Below, piece by piece: positions 18,058-27,326 of a DNA stretch of 64,000 nucleotides (positions within the stretch are counted from its first letter, which is position 1; the number at the start of each line of letters is the position of its first letter). The position numbers were made by a program, and so were the translations under genes. The notes under the pieces are model-generated. The model was not told the origin of the DNA. It saw nothing but the letters and a program-made list of their open reading frames with translations, and did not search any database. Source of the DNA: Streptomyces coacervatus (GTDB lineage Bacteria > Actinomycetota > Actinomycetes > Streptomycetales > Streptomycetaceae); assembly GCF_029223485.1 (NCBI RefSeq), contig NZ_JARHTP010000001.1:794768-858767 (forward strand), in the 5' to 3' direction.

Positions 18058-18864
18058 ATGACCCACACGGTCGATCTCGTGGCCGACCTCGGCGAGGGTT
18101 TCGGCGCCTACACCATGGGCGATGACGAGGCGCTCCTCGATGTGCTGACCTCGGCCAATATCGCGTGTGGATTTCACGCCGGCGACCCGCGGATCATGGA
18201 CGCCACCGTCCGCCACTGCGTACGGCGCGGTGTCGCCGTGGGCGCGCACCCCAGCTTTCCCGATCTCGTCGGGTTCGGCCGCCGCGCGATGGACCTGTCC
18301 CCGGACGAGGTCCGCACCGACATGCTCTATCAGATCGGTGCGCTGCAGGCCTTCGCGGCAGCGCACGGCACGCGCGTACAGCACATGGCCCCGCACGGAC
18401 GGCTCGGCAACCTGGTCGCGGTCCGCCCGGACTACGCGGCCGCGGTGGCCGACGCCGTCGCCTCTTTCGACCCCTCGCTGATCGTGCTCGCCCAGGACGG
18501 CGAACTCGCCGACGCGGCACGCGCGCGTGGCCTGCGCGTCGGCATCGTCGGGATCGCCGACCGGGCCTACCGCGACGACGGCACGCTGGTGCCGAGGAGC
18601 GAGCCCGGCGCCGTCCTCCACGACGAGCAGGAGATCGCCGAGCGGACCGTACGGATGGTCACCGACGGCGTCATCCGCAGCGTCGGCGGCCAGGACCTCC
18701 CCGTCCGCTGCGACACCGTACTGCTGCACGGCGACACCCCGGGAGCCATCGCCCTCGCCCACCGCATCCGCGAGGAACTGCTCGCCGCCGACATCAAGAT
18801 CACGGCACTCTCCGACGTCCTGGACGGCCGGGATGCCGACGTATCGGAGGGCCGGGATGTCTGA
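18058..18864 (+). CDS. pxpA: 5-oxoprolinase subunit A (LamB/YcsF family)
   Basis: A 268-residue protein of the LamB/YcsF family. It opens with the family motif VDLVADLGEGFGAY and continues with SANIACGFHAGDP. PxpA, with PxpB and PxpC, hydrolyses 5-oxoproline (pyroglutamate) to glutamate with ATP. TGGAGG lies close upstream of the ATG at 18058, which is 13 codons inside the longest open frame. The stop overlaps pxpB by eight bases, so the three subunits form a tightly coupled operon. The physiological substrate may be a substituted pyroglutamate, given the genes downstream. Confidence 0.95.
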   Translation: MTHTVDLVADLGEGFGAYTMGDDEALLDVLTSANIACGFHAGDPRIMDATVRHCVRRGVAVGAHPSFPDLVGFGRRAMDLSPDEVRTDMLYQIGALQAFAAAHGTRVQHMAPHGRLGNLVAVRPDYAAAVADAVASFDPSLIVLAQDGELADAARARGLRVGIVGIADRAYRDDGTLVPRSEPGAVLHDEQEIAERTVRMVTDGVIRSVGGQDLPVRCDTVLLHGDTPGAIALAHRIREELLAADIKITALSDVLDGRDADVSEGRDV

Positions 18865-19597
18865 CACGGACGCGATGCCTGAAACGAACAGCGGCGTCGT
18901 GATCGTCGACTGCGGAGACTCGGCCGTCGTGGCCCGCGCCGTGAGCGGCGACGCACAGCGCGACTGGCAGCTCGTGCACGCCCTCGCCGACGCCTTCGAC
19001 GCGGTCCGGCCGGACGGGGTGCACGGCATCGTGCCCACATACGACGCGCTGCTCGTCGAGTTCGACTGCGCGGATACCGACCACGAGACGGTACGACGAG
19101 TGCTGCGGCGCGAGGTCGACCGGCTCGGCGAGCGGCCCGAACGGGCCGTCGCGGCACGGCGATTCGTGGTTCCCGTGGTCTACGGGGGTGACCACGGCCC
19201 CGATCTGCCCGTCGTGGCCCAGCAGTTGGGGCTCAGCGAGCAAGAGGTCGTGGAGCTGCACTCCGGTGCCGACCTGACCGTCCGATGTCTCGGCGCACCG
19301 GCGGGCGCCCCGATGATGGACGGCCCGGCGTTCCCGAAACCCGTTCCCCGCCTGGCCTCGCCACGCACGCGCGTCCTGCCCGGATCGGTCGCGGTGGCGG
19401 GCCGGCAGGCGGTCATCTGCCCGATGCCGTCGCCCGGCGGCTGGCCGCTCCTGGGCCGTACCCCGCTGTCCGTGCTCGACCTCGACGCCGACCCGCTGAC
19501 CCCGTACCGGCCCGGCGACACCTTCCGCTTCCGGCCGATCACCCCCGACGAGTGGGACGACCACGTCGGCGTACCCCTGGCGGCGGCCCATGGCTGA
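18857..19597 (+). CDS. pxpB: 5-oxoprolinase subunit B (KipI family)
   Basis: A 246-residue allophanate-hydrolase-subunit-1-like protein. It starts near GDSAVV and carries the C-terminal cyclophilin-like part with GGWPLLGRTPLSVL and the RFRPI tail. The KipI family is one half of the biotin-independent ATPase pair in Pxp enzymes. The ATG at 18857 sits inside the end of pxpA, and the stop overlaps pxpC by eight bases. No separate promoter is evident. Confidence 0.93.
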   Translation: MSDTDAMPETNSGVVIVDCGDSAVVARAVSGDAQRDWQLVHALADAFDAVRPDGVHGIVPTYDALLVEFDCADTDHETVRRVLRREVDRLGERPERAVAARRFVVPVVYGGDHGPDLPVVAQQLGLSEQEVVELHSGADLTVRCLGAPAGAPMMDGPAFPKPVPRLASPRTRVLPGSVAVAGRQAVICPMPSPGGWPLLGRTPLSVLDLDADPLTPYRPGDTFRFRPITPDEWDDHVGVPLAAAHG

Positions 19598-20573
19598 CAC
19601 CGTCACCATTCAACGGGCCGGACTGGCCACCGTGCAGGACCTCGGCCGCTTCGGACGCTCGCGCTACGGCCTTCCCGTCAACGGCGCCCTCGACCAGCAC
19701 TCCGCCCGCGTGGCGAACGTACTGTGCGGAAACGACGAGGGCGCACCGCTGATCGAGATCACCGCCCTGGACTTCGGCTGCACCCCCTCGACCGATGTGC
19801 TCGTGGCCGTGACCGGCGCACCCGCGGACCTGACCGTGGACGGCGTCGCCCGCCCCCGGTGGGAGCCCGTCTCCGTGCGCTCCGGCCAGACGATCCGCAT
19901 CACCGGCATCCGGCTCGGCATCCGCGTCTACCTGGCCGTGCTCGGTTCCCTCAACGCCCCGATGCTGCAAGGCAGTTGTGCACCCGACACCATCCTCGGC
20001 TTCGGCCACACCCTGAGTGACGGCGACGAAGTCGGCCTACGCACCCCCTGCCCGCCCCTCGACCACCCGCACTTCAGCCTCCCGCTGTTCCGACTGAAGG
20101 CCCCGGTCCCGCGCTTCCACGACTCGTGCGCGACGATCGACGTCACGGACGGCCCGGACCGCGCCGAGTTCGGCGACACCGCCGAGCGGCTCTTCCGGTC
20201 CCCGTACACCGTCAGCGCGCAGAGCAACCACATCGGGCTGCGTCTTGGCGGCGACGTACCGCGGCGGGTGGCGACCGGTGAGGTGCTCTCCCGCGGTGTC
20301 CCCGTCGGTGCCGTGGAGGTCCCTGCCGGAGACGAGCTGCTCGTCCTGCACCGCGGCCGCGGTGTGACCGCCGGCTACCCGGTCCTCGCGGTCGTCACGG
20401 CGACCGGTCTGTCCGCACTGGGGCAGGTCCGGCCGGGCCAGTCGCTGCGCTTCCGGCGCCGCAGCATCAGCGAGGCGGTGACCGCCCACCGCGCCCAACG
20501 CCACGCCGTCGACGCCCTCAAGGCACGCGTACGCACGGTCTTCGAGGCCCTGCGCATCCCCGTCCCTCCATAA
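19590..20573 (+). CDS. pxpC: 5-oxoprolinase subunit C (KipA family)
   Basis: A 327-residue allophanate-hydrolase-subunit-2-like protein. The typical start TIQRAGLATVQDLGRFG is followed by GLPVNGALD and a C-terminal GYPVLAVVTATGLSALGQ. It completes the Pxp complex with PxpA and PxpB. The MFS importer follows after about 107 bases, so the operon probably continues. The C-terminal helical tail beyond residue 295 is lineage-typical and has no assigned role. Confidence 0.93.
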   Translation: MADTVTIQRAGLATVQDLGRFGRSRYGLPVNGALDQHSARVANVLCGNDEGAPLIEITALDFGCTPSTDVLVAVTGAPADLTVDGVARPRWEPVSVRSGQTIRITGIRLGIRVYLAVLGSLNAPMLQGSCAPDTILGFGHTLSDGDEVGLRTPCPPLDHPHFSLPLFRLKAPVPRFHDSCATIDVTDGPDRAEFGDTAERLFRSPYTVSAQSNHIGLRLGGDVPRRVATGEVLSRGVPVGAVEVPAGDELLVLHRGRGVTAGYPVLAVVTATGLSALGQVRPGQSLRFRRRSISEAVTAHRAQRHAVDALKARVRTVFEALRIPVPP

Positions 20574-20680
20574 ACCCGACGACATCCCCGTCCCCCGTCA
20601 CCCGCACCACCCCCTGGATCAGACACCCGCACCGAGCCGTGAGCACCCCCTCCCCGTCCCACCTCCAGACAGGAGACGCC

Positions 20681-22000
20681 ATGAGTACCGTGGCCGCCGC
20701 TCAGCCGGTACCCAACACAGTCGACCCGAGAACAGCCAGGAAAGTCACCCTCGCCGGCTGCGTCGGCATCTTCGCCGAGCTGTACGACAACGGCATCTTC
20801 GGCTTCATGGCCGGCACCCTGGCCGCGGTCTTCTTCCCCGGCTCGGACAATGCGACCGCCGTCCAGTTCGTCTTCATCGGCTACGCCGTCTCGTTCTTCT
20901 TCCGCCCGCTCGGCGGCATCATCTGCGGCCACCTCGGCGACCGCATCGGCCGCCAGCGCATGCTCGTCTTCGTCATCATGCTGATCAGTGTCGCGACCGC
21001 GGCCATCGGCATCCTGCCCTCGCACGCGAGCATCGGCGTCGCGGCACCCGTCCTGCTCATCCTGCTGCGCGTCGCGCAGGGCTTCTCCGTCGGCGGCGAG
21101 GCCTCCGGTGCGATGAGCTTCCTCGCCGAGCACGCCCCCGAGGGCAAGCGCGGCCAGTACACCAGCTACGCCCAGATCGCCTCGTTCCTGTCCCTGCTCA
21201 CCGGCACGCTGATCGCCGCCGCCATGACCAGCGGCCTCGGCGCCGACCGCATGGAGGCGTGGGGCTGGCGCATCCCGTTCCTGCTCGCGATCCCGCTCGG
21301 CATCACCGGCATCTACATCCGCAAGCGGATCAGCGACACCCCCAACTTCACCCGTCTGCAAGAAGGCGGCGGCCTCGCGAAGAACCCCCTCAAGGAGGCC
21401 TTCTCCTCCGCCGAACACCGCCGCGCGATGCTGCTCGCCCTGTTCATCCCACTGATGAACGGCTCCGGCTACTACGTCCTGTTCAGCTACATGCCGACCT
21501 TCATGAACACCGAACTGCACTTCAGCAAGGTGCAGGGCCTGCTGGTCACCGCGACCAGCCTGGTGGCCATCTCCCTCGCGATCCCCTACATGGGCCGCCT
21601 CTCCGACCGTATCGGCCGCAAGAAGGTCCTCGCGGGTGCCGCAATCGCCATGGCCATAGCGGGAGTTCCCTGCTACCTGCTCATCGGCACCGGCAGCGTC
21701 CCGCTCGCGATCCTCGGCGCCTGCGTGATGGCGGTCATCTTCGCCGGGCACACCGGCGTCATCCACATCCTGCTCGTCGAGCTCTTCCCCACCCGTGTCC
21801 GCTACTCCGCCTACGGCCTGGGCTACAACGTCTCCGCCGCCCTCTTCGGCGGCACGGCACCCCTGCTGATGACGTACCTGATCGACAAGACCGGCAACAC
21901 CAACATGCCTGCCTTCTACGCCGTCGTCACCGCCCTCGGCACGCTGCTCGCCGTGTCCCGGGTGCAGGACAGGGCACATCTGCCGCTGCGCGACGCGTAA
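20681..22000 (+). CDS. MFS transporter, metabolite:H+ symporter type
   Basis: A 439-residue importer with twelve hydrophobic spans. The MHS-type signatures are LGDRIGRQRMLVF after helix 2 and RVAQGFSVGGEASGA around helices 4-5. Members import organic acids such as alpha-ketoglutarate, citrate, shikimate or betaine. ACAGGAGA precedes the ATG at 20681. It lies between pxpC and the SDR gene on the same strand, so it probably brings in the lactam or acid processed by this locus. Confidence 0.92.
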   Translation: MSTVAAAQPVPNTVDPRTARKVTLAGCVGIFAELYDNGIFGFMAGTLAAVFFPGSDNATAVQFVFIGYAVSFFFRPLGGIICGHLGDRIGRQRMLVFVIMLISVATAAIGILPSHASIGVAAPVLLILLRVAQGFSVGGEASGAMSFLAEHAPEGKRGQYTSYAQIASFLSLLTGTLIAAAMTSGLGADRMEAWGWRIPFLLAIPLGITGIYIRKRISDTPNFTRLQEGGGLAKNPLKEAFSSAEHRRAMLLALFIPLMNGSGYYVLFSYMPTFMNTELHFSKVQGLLVTATSLVAISLAIPYMGRLSDRIGRKKVLAGAAIAMAIAGVPCYLLIGTGSVPLAILGACVMAVIFAGHTGVIHILLVELFPTRVRYSAYGLGYNVSAALFGGTAPLLMTYLIDKTGNTNMPAFYAVVTALGTLLAVSRVQDRAHLPLRDA

Positions 22001-22035
22001 CCAACCCCCCTCAACCCGGTAGGAGACACACCCCC

Positions 22036-22779
22036 ATGCCCTTTTCCGACTACAGGACTGCCCTGGTCACCGGTGCCTCCACCGGAATCGGAGCAGTGGT
22101 CGTCGAACGGCTCGCCAAACAAGGGCTCCAGGTCCATGCCATCGCCCGTAACGCCGAGCGGCTCGACGACCTCGCCCGGCGCACGGGCTGCACCCCGCAC
22201 TCCGTCGACATCACCGACACCGCGGCCCTGACCGAGACCGTGCGGGACCTCGACATCGACGTCCTCGTCAACAACGCCGGGGTCTCCCGCACCGGAAACA
22301 TCCTCACCGCCGACGAGTTCGCCGTCGACGAGCAGATCGCCGTCAACATCCAGGCCGTACTGCACCTCGTACGTCTGCTCATGCCAGGGATGGTCGAGCG
22401 CGACCGCGGCCACATCGTCAACATCAGCTCGATCGCCGGGATCTACAACTTCGGCGGCAACACGATCTACCACGCCACCAAGGCGGCCGTGCACACGCTC
22501 TCCCGCCAGCTCCGGGTCGACGGGTACGGCCGTCGTATCCGGGTCACCGAGATCTGCCCGGGCCGGGTGGAGACGGAGATCTTCGGCCGTCTCCTCGGCG
22601 ACATGGAGGAGGCCCAGCGCCAGTTCTACGACGGCTACGAGTCCCTGAAGCCCGAGGATATCGCCGATGCCATCGAGTTCGCGGTCGGCTCCCCGCGGCA
22701 CGTGAACATCGGCCATGTGGAGATCCTGCCGACCTTCCAGGTGCCGGGCGGCCTCAACTTCGAGAGGCGGGCCGACTGA
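22036..22779 (+). CDS. Short-chain dehydrogenase/reductase
   Basis: A 247-residue classical SDR. The cofactor motif is TGASTGIG at residues 12-19, with NNAGVS near 80-85, the catalytic Ser in NISSIAG and YHATK as the YxxxK motif near residue 148. It is closest in style to the YdfG/serine-3-dehydrogenase group acting on hydroxy acids. GTAGGAGA lies before the ATG at 22036. Its stop overlaps the aminotransferase start (TGATG), so it works in the same pathway, perhaps oxidising a hydroxyl on the imported compound. Confidence 0.92.
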   Translation: MPFSDYRTALVTGASTGIGAVVVERLAKQGLQVHAIARNAERLDDLARRTGCTPHSVDITDTAALTETVRDLDIDVLVNNAGVSRTGNILTADEFAVDEQIAVNIQAVLHLVRLLMPGMVERDRGHIVNISSIAGIYNFGGNTIYHATKAAVHTLSRQLRVDGYGRRIRVTEICPGRVETEIFGRLLGDMEEAQRQFYDGYESLKPEDIADAIEFAVGSPRHVNIGHVEILPTFQVPGGLNFERRAD

Positions 22780-23978
22780 TGACGACCGCTCAGCGCGTAC
22801 GGCGCATCAAGCCGTCCCCGAGCACCGCGGCCGCCCAGCGCGTCCGTGAACTCAAGGCCCAGGGCCTCGCCATCCTCGACCTCACCGTGGGCGAGCCCGA
22901 CTTCGACACCCCAGACCATGTGAAGGCCGCCGCGATCCAGGCGATCCGGCAGGGCGACACGAAGTACACCCCGGTCAACGGCACCCCTCAACTGCGAGCC
23001 GCCATCGCGCAGAAGCTCAAGGAGCGCCACGGACTCGACATTCCGGCCGGCCGGATCGCGGTCGGCGGGGGAGCGAAGCAGGTCATCTTCCTCGCGCTGA
23101 TGGCCACCCTGGACGCGGGCGACGAGGTGATCATCCCGGCCCCGTACTGGGTGTCGTACCCGGACATGGTTCTCGCCAACGACGGCACACCGCTCGTCGT
23201 CGACTGCCCGGAGGAGGACGGCTTCAAGCTCACCCCGCAGCGGCTGGAGTCGGCGATCACCGACCGCACCCGCTGGGTGATCCTCAACGCCCCGAGCAAC
23301 CCCACCGGGGCCGCCTACACCACCGCCGAACTCAAGGCCCTGGCCGAGGTGTTGCTCGCCCACCCGCACGTCCATGTCCTCACGGACGAGATCTACGACG
23401 AGATCTGGTACGAGCCGGGCGAGGTCCCCAGCCTCGCCGCCGTCGAACCCCGCCTCAACGACCGGGTGTTCCTCACCAACGGCGTCTCCAAGACCTACGC
23501 GATGACCGGCTGGCGCATCGGCTACGGCGCCGGCCCCGCCGAGCTGGTCACTGCCGTCAACGCCCTCCAGTCGCAGATCTCCTCCTGCCCGTCGTCCATC
23601 AGCCAGGCCGCGGCAGCCGCCGCACTCACCGGCGACCAGACCTTCGTACGCGAGTGCGTCGCCGCCTACCGCGGGCGCCGCGACCTGACGGTGAAACTCG
23701 TCAACGACATCCCCGGCCTGTCCTGCACACCACCCAGCGGCGGCTTCTACGCCTTCGTCAACTGCACGGGCGTACAAGGCAAACGGACCCCGGCGGGCGA
23801 GGAGATCCGCACCGACGAGGACTTTGCCCGGTACCTGCTGGACTCGGAGCAGATCGCGGTGATCCACGGTGCGGCCTACGGCTCGCCGGGCTATTTCCGT
23901 ATCTCCTTCGCCACCTCGACCGACGTCCTGACCGAAGCATGCGAGCGCATGGCCCGCGCGTGCGCGGCCCTGCGCTGA
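22779..23978 (+). CDS. PLP-dependent aminotransferase, class I (AspC-like)
   Basis: A 399-residue fold-type I aminotransferase. The N-terminal arm has LAILDLTVGEPDFDTPDHV. The PLP Lys is in NGVSKTYAMTGWRIGYGAG near residue 240, and the phosphate-binding and aspartate elements (LTDEIYDEIWYE) are present. The Arg for the substrate alpha-carboxylate is in YFRISFATS. It would convert the amino acid produced by PxpABC into a 2-oxo acid. It is coupled to the upstream SDR gene, and the aldolase follows ten bases later. Confidence 0.93.
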   Translation: MTTAQRVRRIKPSPSTAAAQRVRELKAQGLAILDLTVGEPDFDTPDHVKAAAIQAIRQGDTKYTPVNGTPQLRAAIAQKLKERHGLDIPAGRIAVGGGAKQVIFLALMATLDAGDEVIIPAPYWVSYPDMVLANDGTPLVVDCPEEDGFKLTPQRLESAITDRTRWVILNAPSNPTGAAYTTAELKALAEVLLAHPHVHVLTDEIYDEIWYEPGEVPSLAAVEPRLNDRVFLTNGVSKTYAMTGWRIGYGAGPAELVTAVNALQSQISSCPSSISQAAAAAALTGDQTFVRECVAAYRGRRDLTVKLVNDIPGLSCTPPSGGFYAFVNCTGVQGKRTPAGEEIRTDEDFARYLLDSEQIAVIHGAAYGSPGYFRISFATSTDVLTEACERMARACAALR

Positions 23979-23987
23979 AGGAGCAAC

Positions 23988-24662
23988 ATGATCCGCGTCA
24001 ACACCAAGTTCGACCGTCCCGCCCCGGCACTCGTCGAGCAACTCGGCAAGTACTCCGCCGCCACCATCCACGAGGCACAGGGCCGCCTCGGCGCCCTCGA
24101 CTCGATGATCAAGCCGGTCGACCCCGCGATGTCCCTGTGCGGCCCGGCCTTCACGGTGCGCTGCGCTCCCCGCGACAACATCATGCTGCAGGTCGCCATC
24201 GCCCACGCCCAGCCGGGCGACGTCATCGTGGTCTCCGCCGGCGAGTACGCGGAAGCCGGTTCCTTCGGTGACGTCCTCGCCAACGCGTGTGTCGCCAAGG
24301 GCCTGGGCGGCCTCGTCACCGACACCGGCGTCCGCGACACCCGGGAACTCCGCGAACTCGGCTTCCCCGTCTTCTCGTTCAGCGTCTGCATGAAGGGCAC
24401 CGTCAAGGAGACGGTCGGCCCGATGGCCGAACCGGTGCTCATCGGCGGCGAGATCGTCAACCCGGGAGACGTGGTCCGCGCCGACGCCGACGGTGTGGTG
24501 GTGGTACGGCGCGACGACGTGGCGGAGGTGATCAGCAAGTCCCAGGCGCGTGTCGAGGCCGAGGACGCCTACATCGCCGCCTACCGCTCCGGGAAGAGCG
24601 TGATCGAGGTCAGCAACCTCGCCGCCGTGCTGGAGGCGAAGGGGCTGGTCATCGACAGCTAG
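23988..24662 (+). CDS. RraA-type 4-hydroxy-2-oxoacid (CHA/HMG) aldolase or oxaloacetate decarboxylase
   Basis: A 224-residue protein of the RraA-like class II aldolase family. The metal and active-site motif G-x20-R-D is visible: the glycine loop in GDVLANACVAKGLGG is followed by VTDTGVRDTREL with the catalytic Arg and metal-binding Asp. Enzymes of this type cleave 4-carboxy-4-hydroxy-2-oxoadipate or 4-hydroxy-4-methyl-2-oxoglutarate to pyruvate plus another oxoacid. GAAGGAG precedes the ATG. Being last in the pxp operon, it probably cleaves the transamination product. Confidence 0.9.
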   Translation: MIRVNTKFDRPAPALVEQLGKYSAATIHEAQGRLGALDSMIKPVDPAMSLCGPAFTVRCAPRDNIMLQVAIAHAQPGDVIVVSAGEYAEAGSFGDVLANACVAKGLGGLVTDTGVRDTRELRELGFPVFSFSVCMKGTVKETVGPMAEPVLIGGEIVNPGDVVRADADGVVVVRRDDVAEVISKSQARVEAEDAYIAAYRSGKSVIEVSNLAAVLEAKGLVIDS

Positions 24663-24741
24663 CTACTGAACTTGAGACATCAACCCCGTTGCGCGAAGCG
24701 GCATTTCATGGCCTCTCCCAGTGGCCGATACGGTCGGATTC

Positions 24742-26193
24742 ATGGAGTGGAATTTTCAGACGGCCGAAGAACTCGCTACCGCCTTGCGCGCCGGTGAAGT
24801 GACCTCGGCGGAACTGACCGACGCGGCGATCACCCGTATCGAGCGGGACGACAAGGCGATCAACGCGATCTGTGTGCCGGACTTCGATCGTGCACGGGCC
24901 GCCGCGCGAGGTGCCGACCAGGCGCGCGCCCGCGGTGAGGACCGGCCGCTGCTCGGCATTCCGGTGACGGTCAAAGAGTCCTACAACATCGCCGGGCTGC
25001 CCACGACCTGGGGCATCCCGCTGCACCGGAACCACATGCCCGCCGAGGACGCGGTGCAGGTGTCGCGGCTCAAGGCCGCAGGCGCGGTGGTGCTCGGTAA
25101 GACCAACGTGCCCCTGGGACTGCACGATGTGCAGAGCTTCAACGAGATCTACGGCACCACCAACAATCCGTGGGATCACGCTCGCACGCCGGGTGGATCC
25201 TCCGGCGGATCAGCGGCGGCACTGGCGTCGGGATTCGGCGCGCTGTCCATCGGCTCCGACATCGGCGGTTCGTTGCGCACCCCCGCACATTTCTGCGGTG
25301 TCTACGCACACAAGCCGACGCTCGGGCTGGCGGCGAGCCGCGGTATGGTCCCGCCGCCCGCGCCGGCATTGCCGGCCGACGGTGACCTCGCCGTCGTCGG
25401 TCCGATGGCGCGCACTGCCCGCGACCTCGCGCTCCTGCTCGACGTAATGGCCGGACCGGACCCGCTGACGCTCGGTGTGGCACACGACTTGACGCTGCCG
25501 CCCGCGCGCCACGAGCAGCTCTGCGACTTCCGGGTCCTGGTCCTCGACGAGCATCCGCTCATTCCGACCGGGTCCGCCGTGCGGGCGGGCGTGAACCGGG
25601 TGGCCGACGCGCTCGTCGACGGCGGCGCCCGCGTCGAACGGCAGAGCCCGCTGCTGCCCGGTCTGACCGAAGCCGCGTTGATCTACACGCACTTGCTGTT
25701 TTCGAGCGTCACTGCACGTTTTCCCGTCGAAGCGTACGAGCAGCTGCGGACCCGGGCCGCCGGACTGAGCGCGGACGACCAGAGTCTCGATGCGGCGCGG
25801 CTGCGCGCCATGGTGTTCAGTCACCGCGACTGGATAGAGGCGAACACCCTTCGCGAGCTCCATCGCCACGGCTGGCGGCAGCTCTTCGCCGAGTTCGACG
25901 CGGTGGTGTGTCCCATCACGCCCACTCCCGCGTTCCCGCACGATCACAACCCCGATCCGAGAGAACGCCGGATCGACATCGACGGCGTCGGGTACCCGTA
26001 CCTCGACCAGCTCGTCTGGGCCGGTCTGGCCACGATGCCCGGCCTGCCCGCCACTGCCATACCAGCAGGCCGGTCCCCCGAGGGTCTGCCCGTGGGCGTG
26101 CAGCTCATCGGTCCGATGTTCGAGGACCGCACCCCGCTGCGACTGGCCGAACTGCTCGAGCAGAAGATCGGCGGCTTCCAGGCGCCCAGGTAG
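24742..26193 (+). CDS. Amidase, amidase-signature family
   Basis: A 483-residue serine amidase. The Ser-cisSer-Lys triad is visible: Lys in IPVTVKESYN near residue 78, the Gly/Ser stretch PGGSSGGSAAALASG near 153-167, and the nucleophile region IGSDIGGSLRTPA near 173-185. Substrate could be an aliphatic, aryl or peptide amide. Starts at the ATG at 24742 or a GTG at 24721 are possible, and neither has a good ribosome site. Its codon choice is a little less biased than its neighbours, and it may be a later arrival next to the pxp operon. Confidence 0.9.
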   Translation: MEWNFQTAEELATALRAGEVTSAELTDAAITRIERDDKAINAICVPDFDRARAAARGADQARARGEDRPLLGIPVTVKESYNIAGLPTTWGIPLHRNHMPAEDAVQVSRLKAAGAVVLGKTNVPLGLHDVQSFNEIYGTTNNPWDHARTPGGSSGGSAAALASGFGALSIGSDIGGSLRTPAHFCGVYAHKPTLGLAASRGMVPPPAPALPADGDLAVVGPMARTARDLALLLDVMAGPDPLTLGVAHDLTLPPARHEQLCDFRVLVLDEHPLIPTGSAVRAGVNRVADALVDGGARVERQSPLLPGLTEAALIYTHLLFSSVTARFPVEAYEQLRTRAAGLSADDQSLDAARLRAMVFSHRDWIEANTLRELHRHGWRQLFAEFDAVVCPITPTPAFPHDHNPDPRERRIDIDGVGYPYLDQLVWAGLATMPGLPATAIPAGRSPEGLPVGVQLIGPMFEDRTPLRLAELLEQKIGGFQAPR

Positions 26194-26234
26194 GGCGTAC
26201 TGCATGGGCAACATCCGCCGCTCGGCATCGGACA

Positions 26235-26702
26235 CTAGGCCCGCGGGCGCGCCGCCGGCCCCGGCACCACTCTGACCTCCGTCGGGGAGAGCGCGGTGTG
26301 CTCGTCGGGGCACTCGACCACGACGCGCACCGGGGCGCCGCAGTCGCGGTGCCGGATCTCCAGGACCGGGCCCTCGGGATCGGCGACATACGTCTCGCCC
26401 CACTGCCGCAGCGCCACCAGGACGGGCCACAGATCGCGGCCCTTGGGGGTGAGGCGGTACTCGTTCCGGGTCCGGCTGCCGCGCTCCTGGTAGGGGACGG
26501 CGGCCAGGATCCCGGCCGCGACCAGTTTGCGCAGCCGGTCGGAGAGGACCGCCTCGGAGAGCCCCACATGGCGGCGGAAGTCGTCGAACCGGCGCACCCC
26601 GTTGAAGGCGTCGCGCAGGAGCAGCAGCGTCCACTTCTCGCCGACCAGGTCGAGGGTGCGCTGGACCGTGCAGTTCTCGGTGCTCATCTCGAGCCACTTC
26701 AT
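26235..26702 (-). CDS. HxlR-family transcriptional regulator
   Basis: A 155-residue winged-helix regulator of the HxlR/MarR-like group: CTVQRTLDLVGEKWTLLLLR, then FNGVRRFDDFRRHVGLSEAV, then LSDRLRKLVAAGIL, then the wing with NEYRLTPKGRDL. The conserved Cys before the first helix (ENCTVQ) can sense redox or electrophiles in some relatives. The start is set at the ATG at 26702. It is divergent from the thioesterase gene and probably represses it. Confidence 0.85.
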   Translation of the reverse strand: MKWLEMSTENCTVQRTLDLVGEKWTLLLLRDAFNGVRRFDDFRRHVGLSEAVLSDRLRKLVAAGILAAVPYQERGSRTRNEYRLTPKGRDLWPVLVALRQWGETYVADPEGPVLEIRHRDCGAPVRVVVECPDEHTALSPTEVRVVPGPAARPRA

Positions 26703-26732
26703 GCCGTCATCGTAGGCCACCTGGCTTCGACA

Positions 26733-26762
26733 TTGACAGTCAGCCGACGACGGAGCTAGCTT
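26733..26762 (+). promoter_or_regulatory. Sigma-70-type promoter for the thioesterase gene
   Basis: TTGACA (26733-26738), an 18-base spacer and TAGCTT (26757-26762) form a good vegetative promoter pointing at the thioesterase. Two similar decamers, CTGGCTTCGA (26721-26730) and CTAGCTTCAA (26756-26765), flank it as direct repeats 35 bases apart and could be HxlR sites. Confidence 0.6.
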
Positions 26763-26812
26763 CAAGAAACAGAGTCAGAGGGCCCAGGAGGCCGAGGAGG
26801 AAGCGCAGCCGC

Positions 26813-27307
26813 ATGGAACGCTCTCGTACGTACGACTGGGACGACCCCGCGATCTCGGCGGGCACGGTCGGGCAGGGCTCCGGCCTGCACTTCCTCCGTG
26901 AGATCCTCGCCGGCCGGCTGCCCGCGCCGCCGATCGCCGCCACCCTCGGCATGGACCTCGAAGAGGTCGACCACGGCCACGCCGTGTTCTCGCTGGTGCC
27001 GGGCGAGGAGCACTACAACCCGATCGGCAGCGTGCACGGCGGCATCTACGCGACGATGCTCGACTCGGCGGCCGGCTGCGCCGTCCAGTCCACCCTGCCG
27101 CAGGGCATGGCCTACACCTCGCTCGACCTGACGGTGAAGTTCCTGCGCCCGATCACGGCCGACACGGGCAAGGTCCGCGCCGTCGGCAGCGTCGTCAGCA
27201 GCGGCCGGCGCACCGCGCTCGCCCAGGCGCAGCTCTTCGACCCGGCGGACCGCCTGCTCGCGCACGCCACGAGCAGCTGCATGCTGTTCCCGGTGCCGGG
27301 CGCCTGA
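26813..27307 (+). CDS. PaaI-type hotdog-fold acyl-CoA thioesterase
   Basis: A 164-residue hotdog-fold protein. The family motif HYNPIGSVHGGIYATMLDSA carries the catalytic Asn-Gly-Asp region, followed by YTSLDLTVKFLRPI. It would hydrolyse an aromatic or short acyl-CoA. GAGGAGGAAG lies upstream of the ATG at 26813, and a near-consensus promoter precedes it. The HxlR-type gene is its divergent partner. It ends 19 bases before the convergent gntR gene. Confidence 0.88.
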   Translation: MERSRTYDWDDPAISAGTVGQGSGLHFLREILAGRLPAPPIAATLGMDLEEVDHGHAVFSLVPGEEHYNPIGSVHGGIYATMLDSAAGCAVQSTLPQGMAYTSLDLTVKFLRPITADTGKVRAVGSVVSSGRRTALAQAQLFDPADRLLAHATSSCMLFPVPGA

Positions 27308-27326
27308 GGCCCGACTCCCGTACCTT

